Shown here in pieces: positions 17,561 to 26,568 of a stretch of 45,522 nucleotides of DNA. A program made the translations under genes and the position numbers. A model generated the notes under the pieces. That model worked only from the letters and a program-made list of their open reading frames with translations, searched no databases and was not told the DNA's origin. The DNA comes from Runella sp. GTDB taxonomy: Bacteria > Bacteroidota > Bacteroidia > Cytophagales > Spirosomataceae. Position 1 is the first letter of the stretch, and every line of letters begins with the position of its first letter. Where the stretch lies: assembly GCA_023254175.1 (NCBI GenBank), contig JALQYJ010000066.1, positions 1-45,522 of the forward strand, in the 5' to 3' direction.

Positions 17561-17594
17561 ACCTTCCTGAAAATTTTTGAACTTTCAGGAAGGT
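17561..17594. terminator. Bidirectional terminator hairpin
   Basis: ACCTTCCTGAAA (17561-17572) and TTTCAGGAAGGT (17583-17594) form a perfect 12-bp stem with a 10-base loop, 6 bases after one stop codon and 6 bases before the end of the convergent Smr gene. A T-rich stretch follows on the plus strand. Confidence 0.65.
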
Positions 17595-17599
17595 ACATT

Positions 17600-18571
17600 T
17601 TATTTGATTTTTACTTTGGTAGCTCCATAACCAAACTTCTCCTTTTGAGCGTCTTCGTAAAACTTTACATTTTTGTGCTTGCTCATTCGGCGGTGGAGTT
17701 CGGTGCGTAATACGCCGTTTCCTACGCCGTGAATAAACGTAATTTCGTCCATTCCGCTTGCGATGGCCTTTTCGAGTTGTTGCTCAAAGGTCTTTAATTG
17801 AATTGTAATCATTTCGTTGTTGCTCAATGCCAAAAAATCCCGCGTTAGTTTTTCGATATGTAAGTCGATGACCGCAGAAGGGCGCTCAATAGGCCGAGAT
17901 GCAGCGGGTTCTGGCTCGTTTTTCTCCATCATTTTTTCTTTCAATACCTGTACATTGAGCGGTTGGTCTAGTTTTTCGTCGGCATCGAGTTGAAAGATAT
18001 AGGCGTCTTTTTCGATAAGTGGCGCTTTGCGTTTATTCTTGAAAAAAGTATTTGCTCTAAATTTAATTCGCTTGGTCAATGGGGCTCTTTCTGGCGAAAA
18101 CCCAATGGTAAAATAAAGGCAATGAAACACAAACGTCCCCCAATTGTCAAAGTCTTTAACGAGTAATTCGTGGACTTTGATGGCACTTTTGGCTTTCAGA
18201 TAACCACCCGAAATGCCTCTTTGGTGACGTTCGGTGGGAGTTGTGAGTGAATATGGTAAATCCCAGTCGGTGTTATTGACGAGATGAAGGACAATTTCGC
18301 GGTCGTTGAGCGGAACAAATGCCATAAAAATCCCCTTTTCAGCACGGATGCCCGTTGGGCGATTTTCGGTGGCTTTTTCGGGAGTAGGTTGGGGTTTTAT
18401 AGCACGAAATACCTGCGCTTCTACGGCAGATACAACGGCCAATTCACGCTTCAAAACGGGCAAACGAAAACCGTCTTCGATTTCGATTTCGATGACGTTG
18501 TTGGGTAAAACTCGGGTAACGATACCCTCTTCTTTGGAATGGATTAATCGAACTTTGTCTCCTATGTTCAT
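17600..18571 (-). CDS. DUF2027 / Smr-domain protein
   Basis: 323 residues. The N-terminal 50 residues are a KOW/Tudor-like beta barrel (GDKVRLIHSKEEGIVTRV). The centre (about 85-220) is the DUF2027 region typical of Bacteroidota. The C-terminus is a Smr domain, with DLHIEKLT near 235, FIHGVGNGVLRTEL near 280 and GYGATKVKI at the end. Smr domains are found in MutS2 and act as DNA or RNA endonucleases or structure-binding modules, and HGxGxG is their conserved loop. There is no MutS ATPase part. It lies 37 bases downstream of recQ on the same strand, so they are probably co-transcribed. A role in nucleic-acid metabolism is inferred. Confidence 0.88.
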   Translation of the reverse strand: MNIGDKVRLIHSKEEGIVTRVLPNNVIEIEIEDGFRLPVLKRELAVVSAVEAQVFRAIKPQPTPEKATENRPTGIRAEKGIFMAFVPLNDREIVLHLVNNTDWDLPYSLTTPTERHQRGISGGYLKAKSAIKVHELLVKDFDNWGTFVFHCLYFTIGFSPERAPLTKRIKFRANTFFKNKRKAPLIEKDAYIFQLDADEKLDQPLNVQVLKEKMMEKNEPEPAASRPIERPSAVIDLHIEKLTRDFLALSNNEMITIQLKTFEQQLEKAIASGMDEITFIHGVGNGVLRTELHRRMSKHKNVKFYEDAQKEKFGYGATKVKIK

Positions 18572-18608
18572 TGTGCTAATGTTCGTTGTTTTATTGTTTT
18601 TTGAAGCT

Positions 18609-20516
18609 TCATGACGCTTTTAGTCGTATTCTTCCTTCACTTTCATACAAAACGACTTCGTCCTCCAATAGTTCCCGCAGTGTTGCGATAGCGGCTTGTT
18701 CGTTTTTTAAGCCAAAGGCAGCTACTAGTTGCTGAGGAGTAAGCGGACTTAGTTGTAGAAGGCGGAGCATTTCGGCACGAATAGGGGTAGGTTCGGCAGG
18801 AGAAGATGCTTTTTTCTTTTTAGCCAAACAATTATCACAAATCCCACAGTCCAAATCACTTGGTTCGCCAAAGTACTTTTGGAGTAATTGCGTCCGACAA
18901 CGGCTCTTTTGTTGAACGTAACTCACTACAGCCGCGATACGTTGTAAATCTGTCTTATGCTTTTCTTCAATAGCTAAAGCATCAATGGGCATTTGAGAAG
19001 CATCAAAACGTGGGGTCGCAAAGCCAAATTGGGGCTTAACTCGTTGTTTTTCATACACAATCATGCCGAGGTCGTGAAGCCCTTGCAGTAGCTTGATTAC
19101 ATCGGTTTCCATTGCGTAATGTTTTTGACCAAGGGCGGTTTCTGAAATGGGTACAAACTGGCTAAATAACTCGCCTCCGTACATACGCAACAAAAGTTTG
19201 ATAAAACTGTCGTACTGAGGATATTTGAGTTGGAGTTCGTATAAGGAACGGTTATCGACGGTAATATGAATTTTAGAAACGCTATTGTAGGCTTCACTCA
19301 GTTGCACAAATCCCTCTTCCTCAAGGAGTTTAATGGCAAAGTGGGTTTCGGAAAGGGGTAAGCCAAATGTGCCTGTAAAGTCTTGTAGGTCAAAGTCGAA
19401 GGTTTCAAATTCGCCTCCTCCTACGGGGACTTGATAGTAGTTGGAAAGTGCTTGGTAGACGCGCCGAAGAAAATCAATAGGAGGGTATTTTTGGTCAACA
19501 TTTCTGGCTAATTCGTCCAAGTCGCGTTGAGCATATAAAGCCACTGCATACGCTCGTTGTCCATCCCGCCCCGCTCTTCCCGCTTCTTGGTAGTAGGCTT
19601 CGAGGGTGTCGGGTAAATCAATGTGAATCACCGAACGAACATCGGGTTTATCGATACCCATTCCAAAAGCATTAGTAGCGACCATCACCCGCGAACGGTT
19701 ACGAATCCAAGCTTCTTGCTTTTCGCTACGTTGTTTGTTAGGAACGCCAGCATGGTAAAAATCAGCCCGAATGCCGTTTCGATTAAGCCAATCTGCGACC
19801 TCTTTGGTACGACGACGATTACGGACATAAATGAGGGAGCTTCCTTGTACGTTTTGTAAAATCCGAAGTAATCGTGCGTCTTTGTTTTCTTCAAAAAACG
19901 CGGAATACGACAAATTGGCTCGCGCAAAGGTTGATTGGAAAATAGCAGGTTCGCGCATTTCCAATTTCTCACAAATGTCTTTTTTTACGGGGTCGGTGGC
20001 GGAAGCCGTCAAGGCAATTAGGGATACCGTGGGAATTAACTGACGGAACGCCGCGATTTGTAAATAGGCAGGTCGAAAATCATATCCCCACTGCGAAATA
20101 CAGTGGGCTTCGTCGATGGCTAAAAGCGAAATTTTCATTTGCTTGACACGTGCCAAAAAAATATCGGTTCGGAGGCGTTCGGGTGAAACGTACAAAAATT
20201 TGGTTGTTCCGTGAATGCAGTTATCAAGTACGATGTCGATTTCGTGCCAATTCATCCCCGAATAAATCGCTGCCGCCATAATGCGCCGCCGTTTGAGTTG
20301 CTCTACTTGGTCTTTCATGAGGGCAATTAACGGTGTAACCACGATACAAACGCCCTCTTTGGCCAATGCAGGAACTTGAAAACACACCGACTTTCCTCCG
20401 CCAGTAGGGAGTAATGCGAGCGTATCTTGTCCCGATAAAATACTCTGAATAATATCTTCTTGCAGCGGACGAAACGAATCGTAATTCCAGTACTGTTTTA
20501 AAATATCGTGAATCAT
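18609..20516 (-). CDS. recQ: ATP-dependent DNA helicase RecQ, short form
   Basis: 635 residues. Helicase motifs are complete: Walker A LPTGGGKS (near 37-44), DEAH in AIDEAHCISQWG, TASA, GMGIDKPDVR, and QEAGRAGRDGQ. A zinc-binding segment follows (CRTQLLQKYFG, then CGICDNC) and a winged-helix end (LTPQQLVAAFG). There is no HRDC domain, which makes it shorter than some RecQ proteins. RecQ unwinds recombination and replication intermediates in the cytoplasm. The leader is short, with a TACCTTTG box 25-32 bases upstream of the start. Confidence 0.95.
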   Translation of the reverse strand: MIHDILKQYWNYDSFRPLQEDIIQSILSGQDTLALLPTGGGKSVCFQVPALAKEGVCIVVTPLIALMKDQVEQLKRRRIMAAAIYSGMNWHEIDIVLDNCIHGTTKFLYVSPERLRTDIFLARVKQMKISLLAIDEAHCISQWGYDFRPAYLQIAAFRQLIPTVSLIALTASATDPVKKDICEKLEMREPAIFQSTFARANLSYSAFFEENKDARLLRILQNVQGSSLIYVRNRRRTKEVADWLNRNGIRADFYHAGVPNKQRSEKQEAWIRNRSRVMVATNAFGMGIDKPDVRSVIHIDLPDTLEAYYQEAGRAGRDGQRAYAVALYAQRDLDELARNVDQKYPPIDFLRRVYQALSNYYQVPVGGGEFETFDFDLQDFTGTFGLPLSETHFAIKLLEEEGFVQLSEAYNSVSKIHITVDNRSLYELQLKYPQYDSFIKLLLRMYGGELFSQFVPISETALGQKHYAMETDVIKLLQGLHDLGMIVYEKQRVKPQFGFATPRFDASQMPIDALAIEEKHKTDLQRIAAVVSYVQQKSRCRTQLLQKYFGEPSDLDCGICDNCLAKKKKASSPAEPTPIRAEMLRLLQLSPLTPQQLVAAFGLKNEQAAIATLRELLEDEVVLYESEGRIRLKAS

Positions 20517-20540
20517 ACTTCCCTAACTCCAATCGAGACG

Positions 20541-20548
20541 CAAAGGTA
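20541..20548 (-). promoter_or_regulatory. Putative -7 box of recQ
   Basis: On the minus strand, TACCTTTG matches TAnnTTTG exactly, 25-32 bases upstream of the recQ ATG. A T-rich stretch lies upstream, but no clean TTG sits at the right distance. Confidence 0.4.
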
Positions 20549-20579
20549 ACAGTTGGGGTGGAAAAACGTGGGATTATTC

Positions 20580-20611
20580 AAAAAACAAGGCGCGTCAATT
20601 GACGCGCCTTG
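20580..20611 (-). terminator. Rho-independent terminator of sucC
   Basis: CAAGGCGCGTCAA at 20586-20598 and its exact reverse complement at 20599-20611 form a 26-bp perfect palindrome, GC-rich. On the minus strand it is followed by a run of six T. It starts 27 bases after the sucC stop. Confidence 0.85.
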
Positions 20612-20637
20612 CCATGAGAATACAATATAAGGTTTGC

Positions 20638-21861
20638 TTATAGACCCAACGATTTCAACACTTCAGTCACTTTTGCAGCTGCTTCTTTGAACTCGATGGC
20701 CGAGAAAACTTGCAAACCTGATTCGTTGATGATGCGAGCACCTTCTTCGGCGTTGGTACCTTGCAAACGAACGATGATAGGTACTGGAATGTTTCCAATC
20801 GCTTTGTAAGCTTCAACAACCCCTGTTGCCACACGGTCGCAACGAACGATACCACCAAAGATGTTAATCAAGATAGCTTTTACGTTCGGGTCTTTCAAGA
20901 TGATACGGAAACCAGCTTCAACGGTTTTGGCGTTTGCGCCACCACCTACGTCCAAGAAGTTGGCAGGTTCACCACCTGACAATTTGATAAGATCCATGGT
21001 AGCCATTGCCAAACCAGCACCGTTTACCATACAGCCCACATTTCCGTCAAGTTTTACGTAGTTAAGGTTACTTTCACCAGCTTCTACTTCCAAAGGGTCT
21101 TCTTCGTTGGTGTCGCGCATATCGGCAAGGTCAGCGTGGCGGAAGAGGGCGTTGTCATCAAGGTTTACTTTCGCGTCAACGGCCAAGATTTTATCGTCTG
21201 AAGTTTTCAACACAGGGTTGATTTCAAACATGGCAGCATCAGACTCAATGTACGCACTATAAAGAGCCGAGACAAACTTCACCATTTCTTTGAAGGCATT
21301 GCCAGTAAGACCAAACGCAAAAGCGATTTTGCGAGCTTGGAAACCCTGCAAACCTACGCGTGGGTCAACCCACTCTTTGATGATTTTTTCAGGAGTGTGT
21401 TCAGCCACCTCTTCGATATCCATACCGCCTTCAGTACTTGCCATGATAACAGGACAGCCTTTGGCACGGTCAAGAAGAATAGACATGTAAAATTCTTTTG
21501 GCTCAGAAGTTCCTGGATAGTAAGCATCCTCTGCCAAGAAAATCTTGTTTACTTTTTTTCCTTCAGGGCCTGTTTGGTGTGTCACCAACACGTGTCCGAG
21601 GAGGTTCGTAGCCGTTTCATGAGCTTGGTCAGGCGATTTTACCACTTGTACCCCGCGTTGTTCGCTACCTACAATTTTACCCTTTCCGCGTCCACCCGCG
21701 TGGATTTGCGACTTCACTACGACAAATTTAGAACCTGTACGTTCTGCGATAGTGTGGTATGCCTCAATAGCACGCTCAGGGGTATCAACCACGATGCCAT
21801 CTTGGACTCTGACACCGTATTTTTTGAGTATTTCTTTTCCTTGGTACTCGTGGATGTTCAT
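20638..21861 (-). CDS. sucC: Succinyl-CoA ligase, beta subunit
   Basis: 407 residues. Begins [17 protein letters not shown], the typical SucC start, followed by an ATP-grasp fold ([24 protein letters not shown]). The C-terminal ligase domain carries [18 protein letters not shown], the GGGANA loop, and [11 protein letters not shown] with the conserved GIVRCD. It forms succinyl-CoA synthetase with SucD in the TCA cycle, making ATP (or GTP) from succinyl-CoA. sucD is not next to it, a split that is common in this phylum. It ends in a strong terminator, so it is monocistronic. Confidence 0.97.
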   Translation of the reverse strand: MNIHEYQGKEILKKYGVRVQDGIVVDTPERAIEAYHTIAERTGSKFVVVKSQIHAGGRGKGKIVGSEQRGVQVVKSPDQAHETATNLLGHVLVTHQTGPEGKKVNKIFLAEDAYYPGTSEPKEFYMSILLDRAKGCPVIMASTEGGMDIEEVAEHTPEKIIKEWVDPRVGLQGFQARKIAFAFGLTGNAFKEMVKFVSALYSAYIESDAAMFEINPVLKTSDDKILAVDAKVNLDDNALFRHADLADMRDTNEEDPLEVEAGESNLNYVKLDGNVGCMVNGAGLAMATMDLIKLSGGEPANFLDVGGGANAKTVEAGFRIILKDPNVKAILINIFGGIVRCDRVATGVVEAYKAIGNIPVPIIVRLQGTNAEEGARIINESGLQVFSAIEFKEAAAKVTEVLKSLGL

Positions 21862-21965
21862 ACTATTTTTAGGTGAGTGATTGTAAATTTTTAGTTTGGC
21901 CGTGCCAAATTACGCAAAAGTTTTAACTTGATTATTGAATTTCAGCATATAATTCAACGTTATTT

Positions 21966-22706
21966 GTGAAACTAACCCAAAGTCACTTGCTAAAACGTCT
22001 CCTTTATAAATGCTGGAAATACCGCTTTATGGTGTCTGAGCCCCCAATTATTACCATGCAAGGGCTTTATCCACTCCTTTTACTCTTGCTAATGAGTATG
22101 GTGGCTCTGACTTACCACATGGTAAGGACACAATTCATTGAAGCCGTAAATTTTTCGCTAGATTGGAATTTGTTTTTGAGTTGGATTCCCCTTATTGTGT
22201 CTTTTATTGTTGACATCACAGTGAAGCGATTTGATAAATGGTATGTATGGGTCGGGGTATGGAGTATGGTTTGGGTTTTGTTCTTTCCCAATGCCCCTTA
22301 CATGATAACAGACCTTGTGCATTTATCAGTCGATATGGGGAGTGATGTTACTTGGCACGATATGATAATGCTATTTTTCTATGCAGAAGTGAGCTTGTTT
22401 AATGGTCTTGTGTCTGTCTATTGGATGCATCGTAGTTGGCAAAAGACCTATTCCAAAACCATTGGAAATCTTTTGCTGCTTGTAAGCTTTCCTTTGGCGG
22501 GTTTTGGGATTTATCTAGGAAGAGTGCGCCGATGGAATAGTTGGGACATTCTTCATAACCCACAGGAACTTTTTAGTGCCATTTGGCAAAGCCTAACCGA
22601 CCGAACTGCGTTGATATTGAGTTTAGAGTTTGGAGTCCTTCTTGGAATGCTTTATTTGGTTCTTTGGGCATTACTACGATTTAGAATTAGACACATCAAT
22701 GACTAA
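21966..22706 (+). CDS. DUF1361 integral membrane protein
   Basis: 246 residues with about six hydrophobic helices. The motif LFFPNAPYMITDLVHL in the middle is the DUF1361 signature. WNSWDI near residue 195 is also typical of the family. Function unknown; it is presumed to sit in the inner membrane. It stands alone between two minus-strand genes. An internal ATG at 22029 (after RFMVS) is possible, but the longer form keeps the basic N-terminus. Confidence 0.85.
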   Translation: MKLTQSHLLKRLLYKCWKYRFMVSEPPIITMQGLYPLLLLLLMSMVALTYHMVRTQFIEAVNFSLDWNLFLSWIPLIVSFIVDITVKRFDKWYVWVGVWSMVWVLFFPNAPYMITDLVHLSVDMGSDVTWHDMIMLFFYAEVSLFNGLVSVYWMHRSWQKTYSKTIGNLLLLVSFPLAGFGIYLGRVRRWNSWDILHNPQELFSAIWQSLTDRTALILSLEFGVLLGMLYLVLWALLRFRIRHIND

Positions 22707-22765
22707 AAAAAGCGCTCGAATATTGTGGAACTTTGGGGTGGTCATGCAGAGCCGTAAAAAACAGT

Positions 22766-23611
22766 CTATTGACGCTCTTGATGGTAAAGTGTTAAGCCCG
22801 CGATTGGGGTTTCCATGATATGCCCAATGGTCATACCTTTGTCGGCAGCAGCGCGTCGAAGGATGTCGTTGTAATAAAAAGCCACAGAGCCTACAAAGTG
22901 AATTTTGTACTGGCTGAAATTGGGTAATTTGGCGACGTACTTGTCCAAAAACTCGCCGAAGGCATCATAGACCAATTGATAAGCAAAGGGGTGGTTTCGA
23001 TTGTCAAAAAGAAATTTGGAATAACTGGCAAAATAGCGATTGGGGAAAGGTTTTTTGTAGGCGTTTTCCAGTACTATTTCCCTCGTAAGTCCATATCGTT
23101 TGCTGAACTTTTCGGCCAAGTCGGTAGGCATTTCTTTGTGTAAAAAGGCTAGCACAATTTTTTTTCCTAAATGGCCCCCGCTGCCTTCATCGCCCAACCA
23201 AAACCCGAATGAAGGGATTTTGTCAGCGATGTTTTTGCCGTCGTATAAGCAATTGTTGGAACCCGTTCCCAATATACAAGCAATGTCCGCTTGGTGTCCA
23301 CAAAGGCCACGGGCAGCCCCGAGCATATCACTATCTACTTCAATGTGATGTGCGGTTGGAAAAACGGCTTGTAAACCCCGACGAACAATGGCACATGGCT
23401 CTTCGCCCGCGCAACCTGTTCCGTAAAAATAGATTTCAGTAACTTTGCCAACGATTGAAGGCAGGAGATTTTGGCGAAGTTCGTTGGCAATGGAATCTGA
23501 ATCTTGAAAATAAGGGTTAAGGCCAATGGTCTTTGCCCGTTGAACGTTATTTTCTTTGTCGATAATTCGCCAGTCGGTTTTCGTCGAGCCGCTGTCTGCA
23601 ATTAGAATCAT
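22766..23611 (-). CDS. BadF/BadG-type ATPase, N-acetylglucosamine kinase-like
   Basis: 281 residues of the ASKHA fold: phosphate-1 motif LIADSGSTKTDW (3-14), phosphate-2 LGTGSN (near 116-121), FWLGDEGSGGHLGKK (near 137-151) and FVGSVA (near 239). This matches the Bacteroidota members usually called N-acetylglucosamine kinases, which phosphorylate amino sugars from peptidoglycan or chitin. It lacks the CxxC-type residues of the dehydratase activators, so a sugar kinase is preferred. Convergent with the DUF1361 gene, divergent from lipB. Confidence 0.87.
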   Translation of the reverse strand: MILIADSGSTKTDWRIIDKENNVQRAKTIGLNPYFQDSDSIANELRQNLLPSIVGKVTEIYFYGTGCAGEEPCAIVRRGLQAVFPTAHHIEVDSDMLGAARGLCGHQADIACILGTGSNNCLYDGKNIADKIPSFGFWLGDEGSGGHLGKKIVLAFLHKEMPTDLAEKFSKRYGLTREIVLENAYKKPFPNRYFASYSKFLFDNRNHPFAYQLVYDAFGEFLDKYVAKLPNFSQYKIHFVGSVAFYYNDILRRAAADKGMTIGHIMETPIAGLTLYHQERQ

Positions 23612-23766
23612 TTGATGTTATGTTAGAGTTGAAATGGAGGCCTCAATCATTGGGGTAAAGTTGTTTATTTCGTCATCATGAACCAACTCTTTTAAAAAAA
23701 AGTTATAGATTAATACCTTCGTAACGATAAAGACCTATAAGGGTTGGGAAACGAAAGTTATATATT

Positions 23767-24480
23767 ATGAATACTGTTCAAAATAAAAAAGTGCGTTTTG
23801 AAGATTTAGGCACGATTAATTACCAAGAGGCTTGGGATTACCAAGAACGCTTGTTGGCCGAAGCGGTAGCCATTAAAACTCAAAACCGAAAATATTCTGC
23901 TGAGGAACAACAGCCTACCCCTAATCACTTGTTGTTTTGTCAACACCCCCACGTTTATACCCTAGGGAAAAGTGGTCATCAAGAAAACTTATTGATGAAT
24001 GAAGAACAACTAAACGAAGTCGGAGCGCAATTTTATAAGATAAACAGGGGAGGGGACATCACGTATCACGGGCCTGGGCAACTGGTAGGGTATCCTATTT
24101 TGGACTTGGAGAATTTCTTTACCGACATTCACCAATACATGCGGATATTGGAAGAAGCCATCATTTTAACCTGTGCCGATTATGGACTTTCGGCAGGGAG
24201 AATAGATGGCTTGACGGGGGTTTGGTTGGGGTACAAAGATGGACAAAATCCTCGTAAAATCTGTGCTATGGGAGTCAAGTGTAGCCGCTGGGTGACAATG
24301 CATGGATTTGCTTTTAATGTGAATACCGATTTGAACTTTTTTGGAAACATTATCCCCTGTGGTATAAGCGATAAGGCTGTTACCTCTTTGCAGCAAGAAC
24401 TTGGTAAAGAGCTATCTATGGGGGAAGTTGCCGAGAAATTAAAAGGGCATTTAGTAACATTGTTTGAGATAGAATTGTGA
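23767..24480 (+). CDS. lipB: Octanoyltransferase LipB
   Basis: 237 residues. Family motifs: HPHVYTLGKSG (60-70), RGGDITYHGPGQLVGYP (94-110), the Lys164 region KICAMGVK, HGFAFNVNTDL (179-189) and the catalytic Cys198 in NIIPCGI. It moves octanoyl groups from acyl carrier protein to lipoyl domains of enzymes such as pyruvate dehydrogenase. An insertion around residues 38-52 makes it longer than the E. coli protein, as is usual in Bacteroidota. No lipA beside it. The leader region (23612-23766) has only a weak TACCTTCG box. Confidence 0.95.
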   Translation: MNTVQNKKVRFEDLGTINYQEAWDYQERLLAEAVAIKTQNRKYSAEEQQPTPNHLLFCQHPHVYTLGKSGHQENLLMNEEQLNEVGAQFYKINRGGDITYHGPGQLVGYPILDLENFFTDIHQYMRILEEAIILTCADYGLSAGRIDGLTGVWLGYKDGQNPRKICAMGVKCSRWVTMHGFAFNVNTDLNFFGNIIPCGISDKAVTSLQQELGKELSMGEVAEKLKGHLVTLFEIEL

Positions 24481-24765
24481 CTTACTGAGATCTGATTCCG
24501 AGAACTCTACTTAATTCCGAAAAAGCCTTTACCTGGGCATAACCATGGTGATTTTAACGATGTCTCGAAAAAAATTTAATCGAAAGGTATTACCATAGGT
24601 CGAAAAGCCACTTCTGATGAATGAAAGTGGGTCTTTAGCAAACTGTGCTAAGCGCTAATTATTGGACACATAAATAATAGAAAGTTAGAGACTATAATGG
24701 TCCCGAAAAACTGGATAGGTACGATAACTTGATTAATTTGTTTCTTATCTACAAAATGTCCAACA

Positions 24766-24888
24766 ATGCCAAAATCAACCCGTCGCATCCACGATGCCTC
24801 ATTCAAGGCCAAAGTGGTGCTCGAAGCTCTCAAAGGAGCAAAAACACTCGCTCAACTCAGCAGCGAATTTGGTATTCATGCCCAGCGT
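24766..24888 (+). pseudogene. IS3-family transposase orfA remnant
   Basis: The 558-base gap after lipB holds a start at 24766 with about 40 residues (MPKSTRRIHDASFKAKVVLE, then ALKGAKTLAQLSSEFGIHAQ). This is the helix-turn-helix beginning of an IS3-type OrfA. Homology stops at about 24888, and the frame then runs into unrelated sequence. No OrfB is present. Upstream, around 24686-24720, is the kind of short leader seen at IS3 ends, but a matching inverted repeat on the other side was not found. It is a 5' fragment left by deletion. The rest of the gap shows nothing else coding. Confidence 0.75.
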
Positions 24889-24990
24889 AAGGTAAGGCAC
24901 TCAGTTTCTGTCAATGCAATGTGTTTTTCTTTTCGGCTCATGCCTCTAATATAATTAATCTATGCTAATTTTGCACAATTATTTAAACTA

Positions 24991-25035
24991 GACCTTCCAA
25001 GTTCTGGAAACCGGGACGCCCAGTCTTGGGAAGTC
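24991..25035 (-). terminator. Terminator-like hairpin after the DUF1593 operon
   Basis: GACCTTCCAAGTTCTGG pairs with CCCAGTCTTGGGAAGTC across a short loop, giving a stem of about 17 pairs with one or two mismatches. It lies 4 bases after the stop of the last DUF1593 gene. The T-run is weak (TAGTTTAAAT), so termination is inferred from position. Confidence 0.55.
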
Positions 25036-25038
25036 AAA

Positions 25039-26535
25039 TCAATTTACTTTCAAAACCACACGCTGATACCTCGTTAATGCTGGCGAGCCGTTATCTTCGA
25101 CTTCAACGATGATGTGAATAGTATCTCCAATTTGAGCGGATGCTGGAATGGTAATTTCAGCAATGTTCCCTTTTTGAGCGATTAAGACTTCATCTTTACA
25201 AGTACCTACTTCTTTGTATTGCCAAAATTTCGACGAAACTGTATTTCCATCGGGGTCAGAAATGGATGGTTTTAAGGTGATTTTTTGCCCTTGTTTCACG
25301 GCTAACAGCTTACTAACTACCGAAACCTTCGGCGGATGATTCGCATTTTTAAAGTCTTTAATACACCAATCAGCACGAGCAGCAAAGTCGTTTTGGATGG
25401 CTGGAATCCAGCGAGTTTGGGCAAAAGCATCATCCATTTTTTTGGTATAAGGATTAAAATCTACAGCTGCTTTACCATCTTCCCAACGGCTCGGTGTAGT
25501 TGTTGACTGCACCAACCGCCCGCCCCAACCGCCATCTTGTGGATTTTCGAGGTTGTTTAAACCCACATCTACCAAGTGTAAAAACGCGGGAGAATCCCCT
25601 TCCGAAATAAAATCATACTGGCCAAAACTTCCCCATTGGTTCTTTTTGGCTTTTTCCATGCGGCTGTAAATATCTTCTAGTTCACCTTTGGGAGGGTTTC
25701 CATCCCCGTAGCTGTAGTACATTTTCAGGAGCGGCCCGTGGTTATTGATAATTTCGCCCATAAACTTTCCCTGCAAGTAAGAGTGAAGCTCCTCAGGCAC
25801 AGCTCTTTTCCAAAAGTAGGCAAAACTCCAAAACTGCTTGGAATTGTAATACACTTTGAGCTCTTTCCAATTGGGTTCGATGTATTTTTTGTACGTGGCA
25901 TCTTGGTCAAGAATCGCGTAAAGAATGGCTTTTTGGCAAACTTTGCTATAAATTTTATCCCATTGTGGGGTATTTTTATAGGTATCTTCAATGCTTTTCA
26001 ACGCTCGAGCGATGGTGTTCGTCCCGCCCCACACTTGTAAGTAAAGCGGTGTCATGTCATCATCCAATAGCTTAGCTTTGATAAAATCCGACCCTTCCGT
26101 GTCTTTGGCCATTTCTCCTTCAAAATCAATATTCCCAATACGTATTCTATCTCTCAAATATTTGTGAGAAGGAAAGTCCTTTGAATGTTTGATAAGGTTT
26201 GGGTACACTTTTCCGTAGGCGTCCACCAAATCATATATCCATTGCTCTCCTGGCCAACGGAGCTCGGTACGTTCACCGTACAGTTTTTTGGTCATTTCCA
26301 TTTCCGACGTAAATTTTGTACCCTTACCGTCGCCTTTATAATGCCATTGTGAACTGCTCACAATCAGTCCCTCCACCTTGTATTCATTGGTATAAAGTAA
26401 CATTCGAATAAATGAATCCACATCATCCAATTCTCCGTCGGTAGTGATGATGGTACGAGGCTTGGAATCTTGGGTAAAACCTATGTTAGCTTCCCCAATA
26501 ATGAGGGCACACAAGAGCAAAATGCTTTTTTTCAT
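25039..26535 (-). CDS. Secreted DUF1593/Sde182-like protein (copy A)
   Basis: 498 residues with a signal peptide ending near NIGFTQ. Residues about 26-370 are a nucleoside-hydrolase-like domain of the Sde182/DUF1593 family. The metal-site motif of nucleoside hydrolases appears as TTDGELDDVDS with Asp33, Asp37 and Asp38, and SEGDSPAFL lies further on. Residues about 395-498 form an Ig-like C-terminal domain (NHPPKVSV, SDPDGNTV, DNGSPALTRYQRVVL). The family was named after a Saccharophagus protein reported to bind cellulose; its true reaction is not settled. By fold it could hydrolyse N- or O-glycosides. Last gene of the operon, 33 bases after copy B. Confidence 0.88.
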   Translation of the reverse strand: MKKSILLLCALIIGEANIGFTQDSKPRTIITTDGELDDVDSFIRMLLYTNEYKVEGLIVSSSQWHYKGDGKGTKFTSEMEMTKKLYGERTELRWPGEQWIYDLVDAYGKVYPNLIKHSKDFPSHKYLRDRIRIGNIDFEGEMAKDTEGSDFIKAKLLDDDMTPLYLQVWGGTNTIARALKSIEDTYKNTPQWDKIYSKVCQKAILYAILDQDATYKKYIEPNWKELKVYYNSKQFWSFAYFWKRAVPEELHSYLQGKFMGEIINNHGPLLKMYYSYGDGNPPKGELEDIYSRMEKAKKNQWGSFGQYDFISEGDSPAFLHLVDVGLNNLENPQDGGWGGRLVQSTTTPSRWEDGKAAVDFNPYTKKMDDAFAQTRWIPAIQNDFAARADWCIKDFKNANHPPKVSVVSKLLAVKQGQKITLKPSISDPDGNTVSSKFWQYKEVGTCKDEVLIAQKGNIAEITIPASAQIGDTIHIIVEVEDNGSPALTRYQRVVLKVN

Positions 26536-26568
26536 TGACTTTGGTTTTTATATCGTTAGGCTAAAAAA

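Noticed and set aside
24648-24833. Minus-strand open frame in the lipB-DUF1593 gap
   Set aside because: It is the complement of the IS3 orfA stub and its leader; no protein motif is seen.
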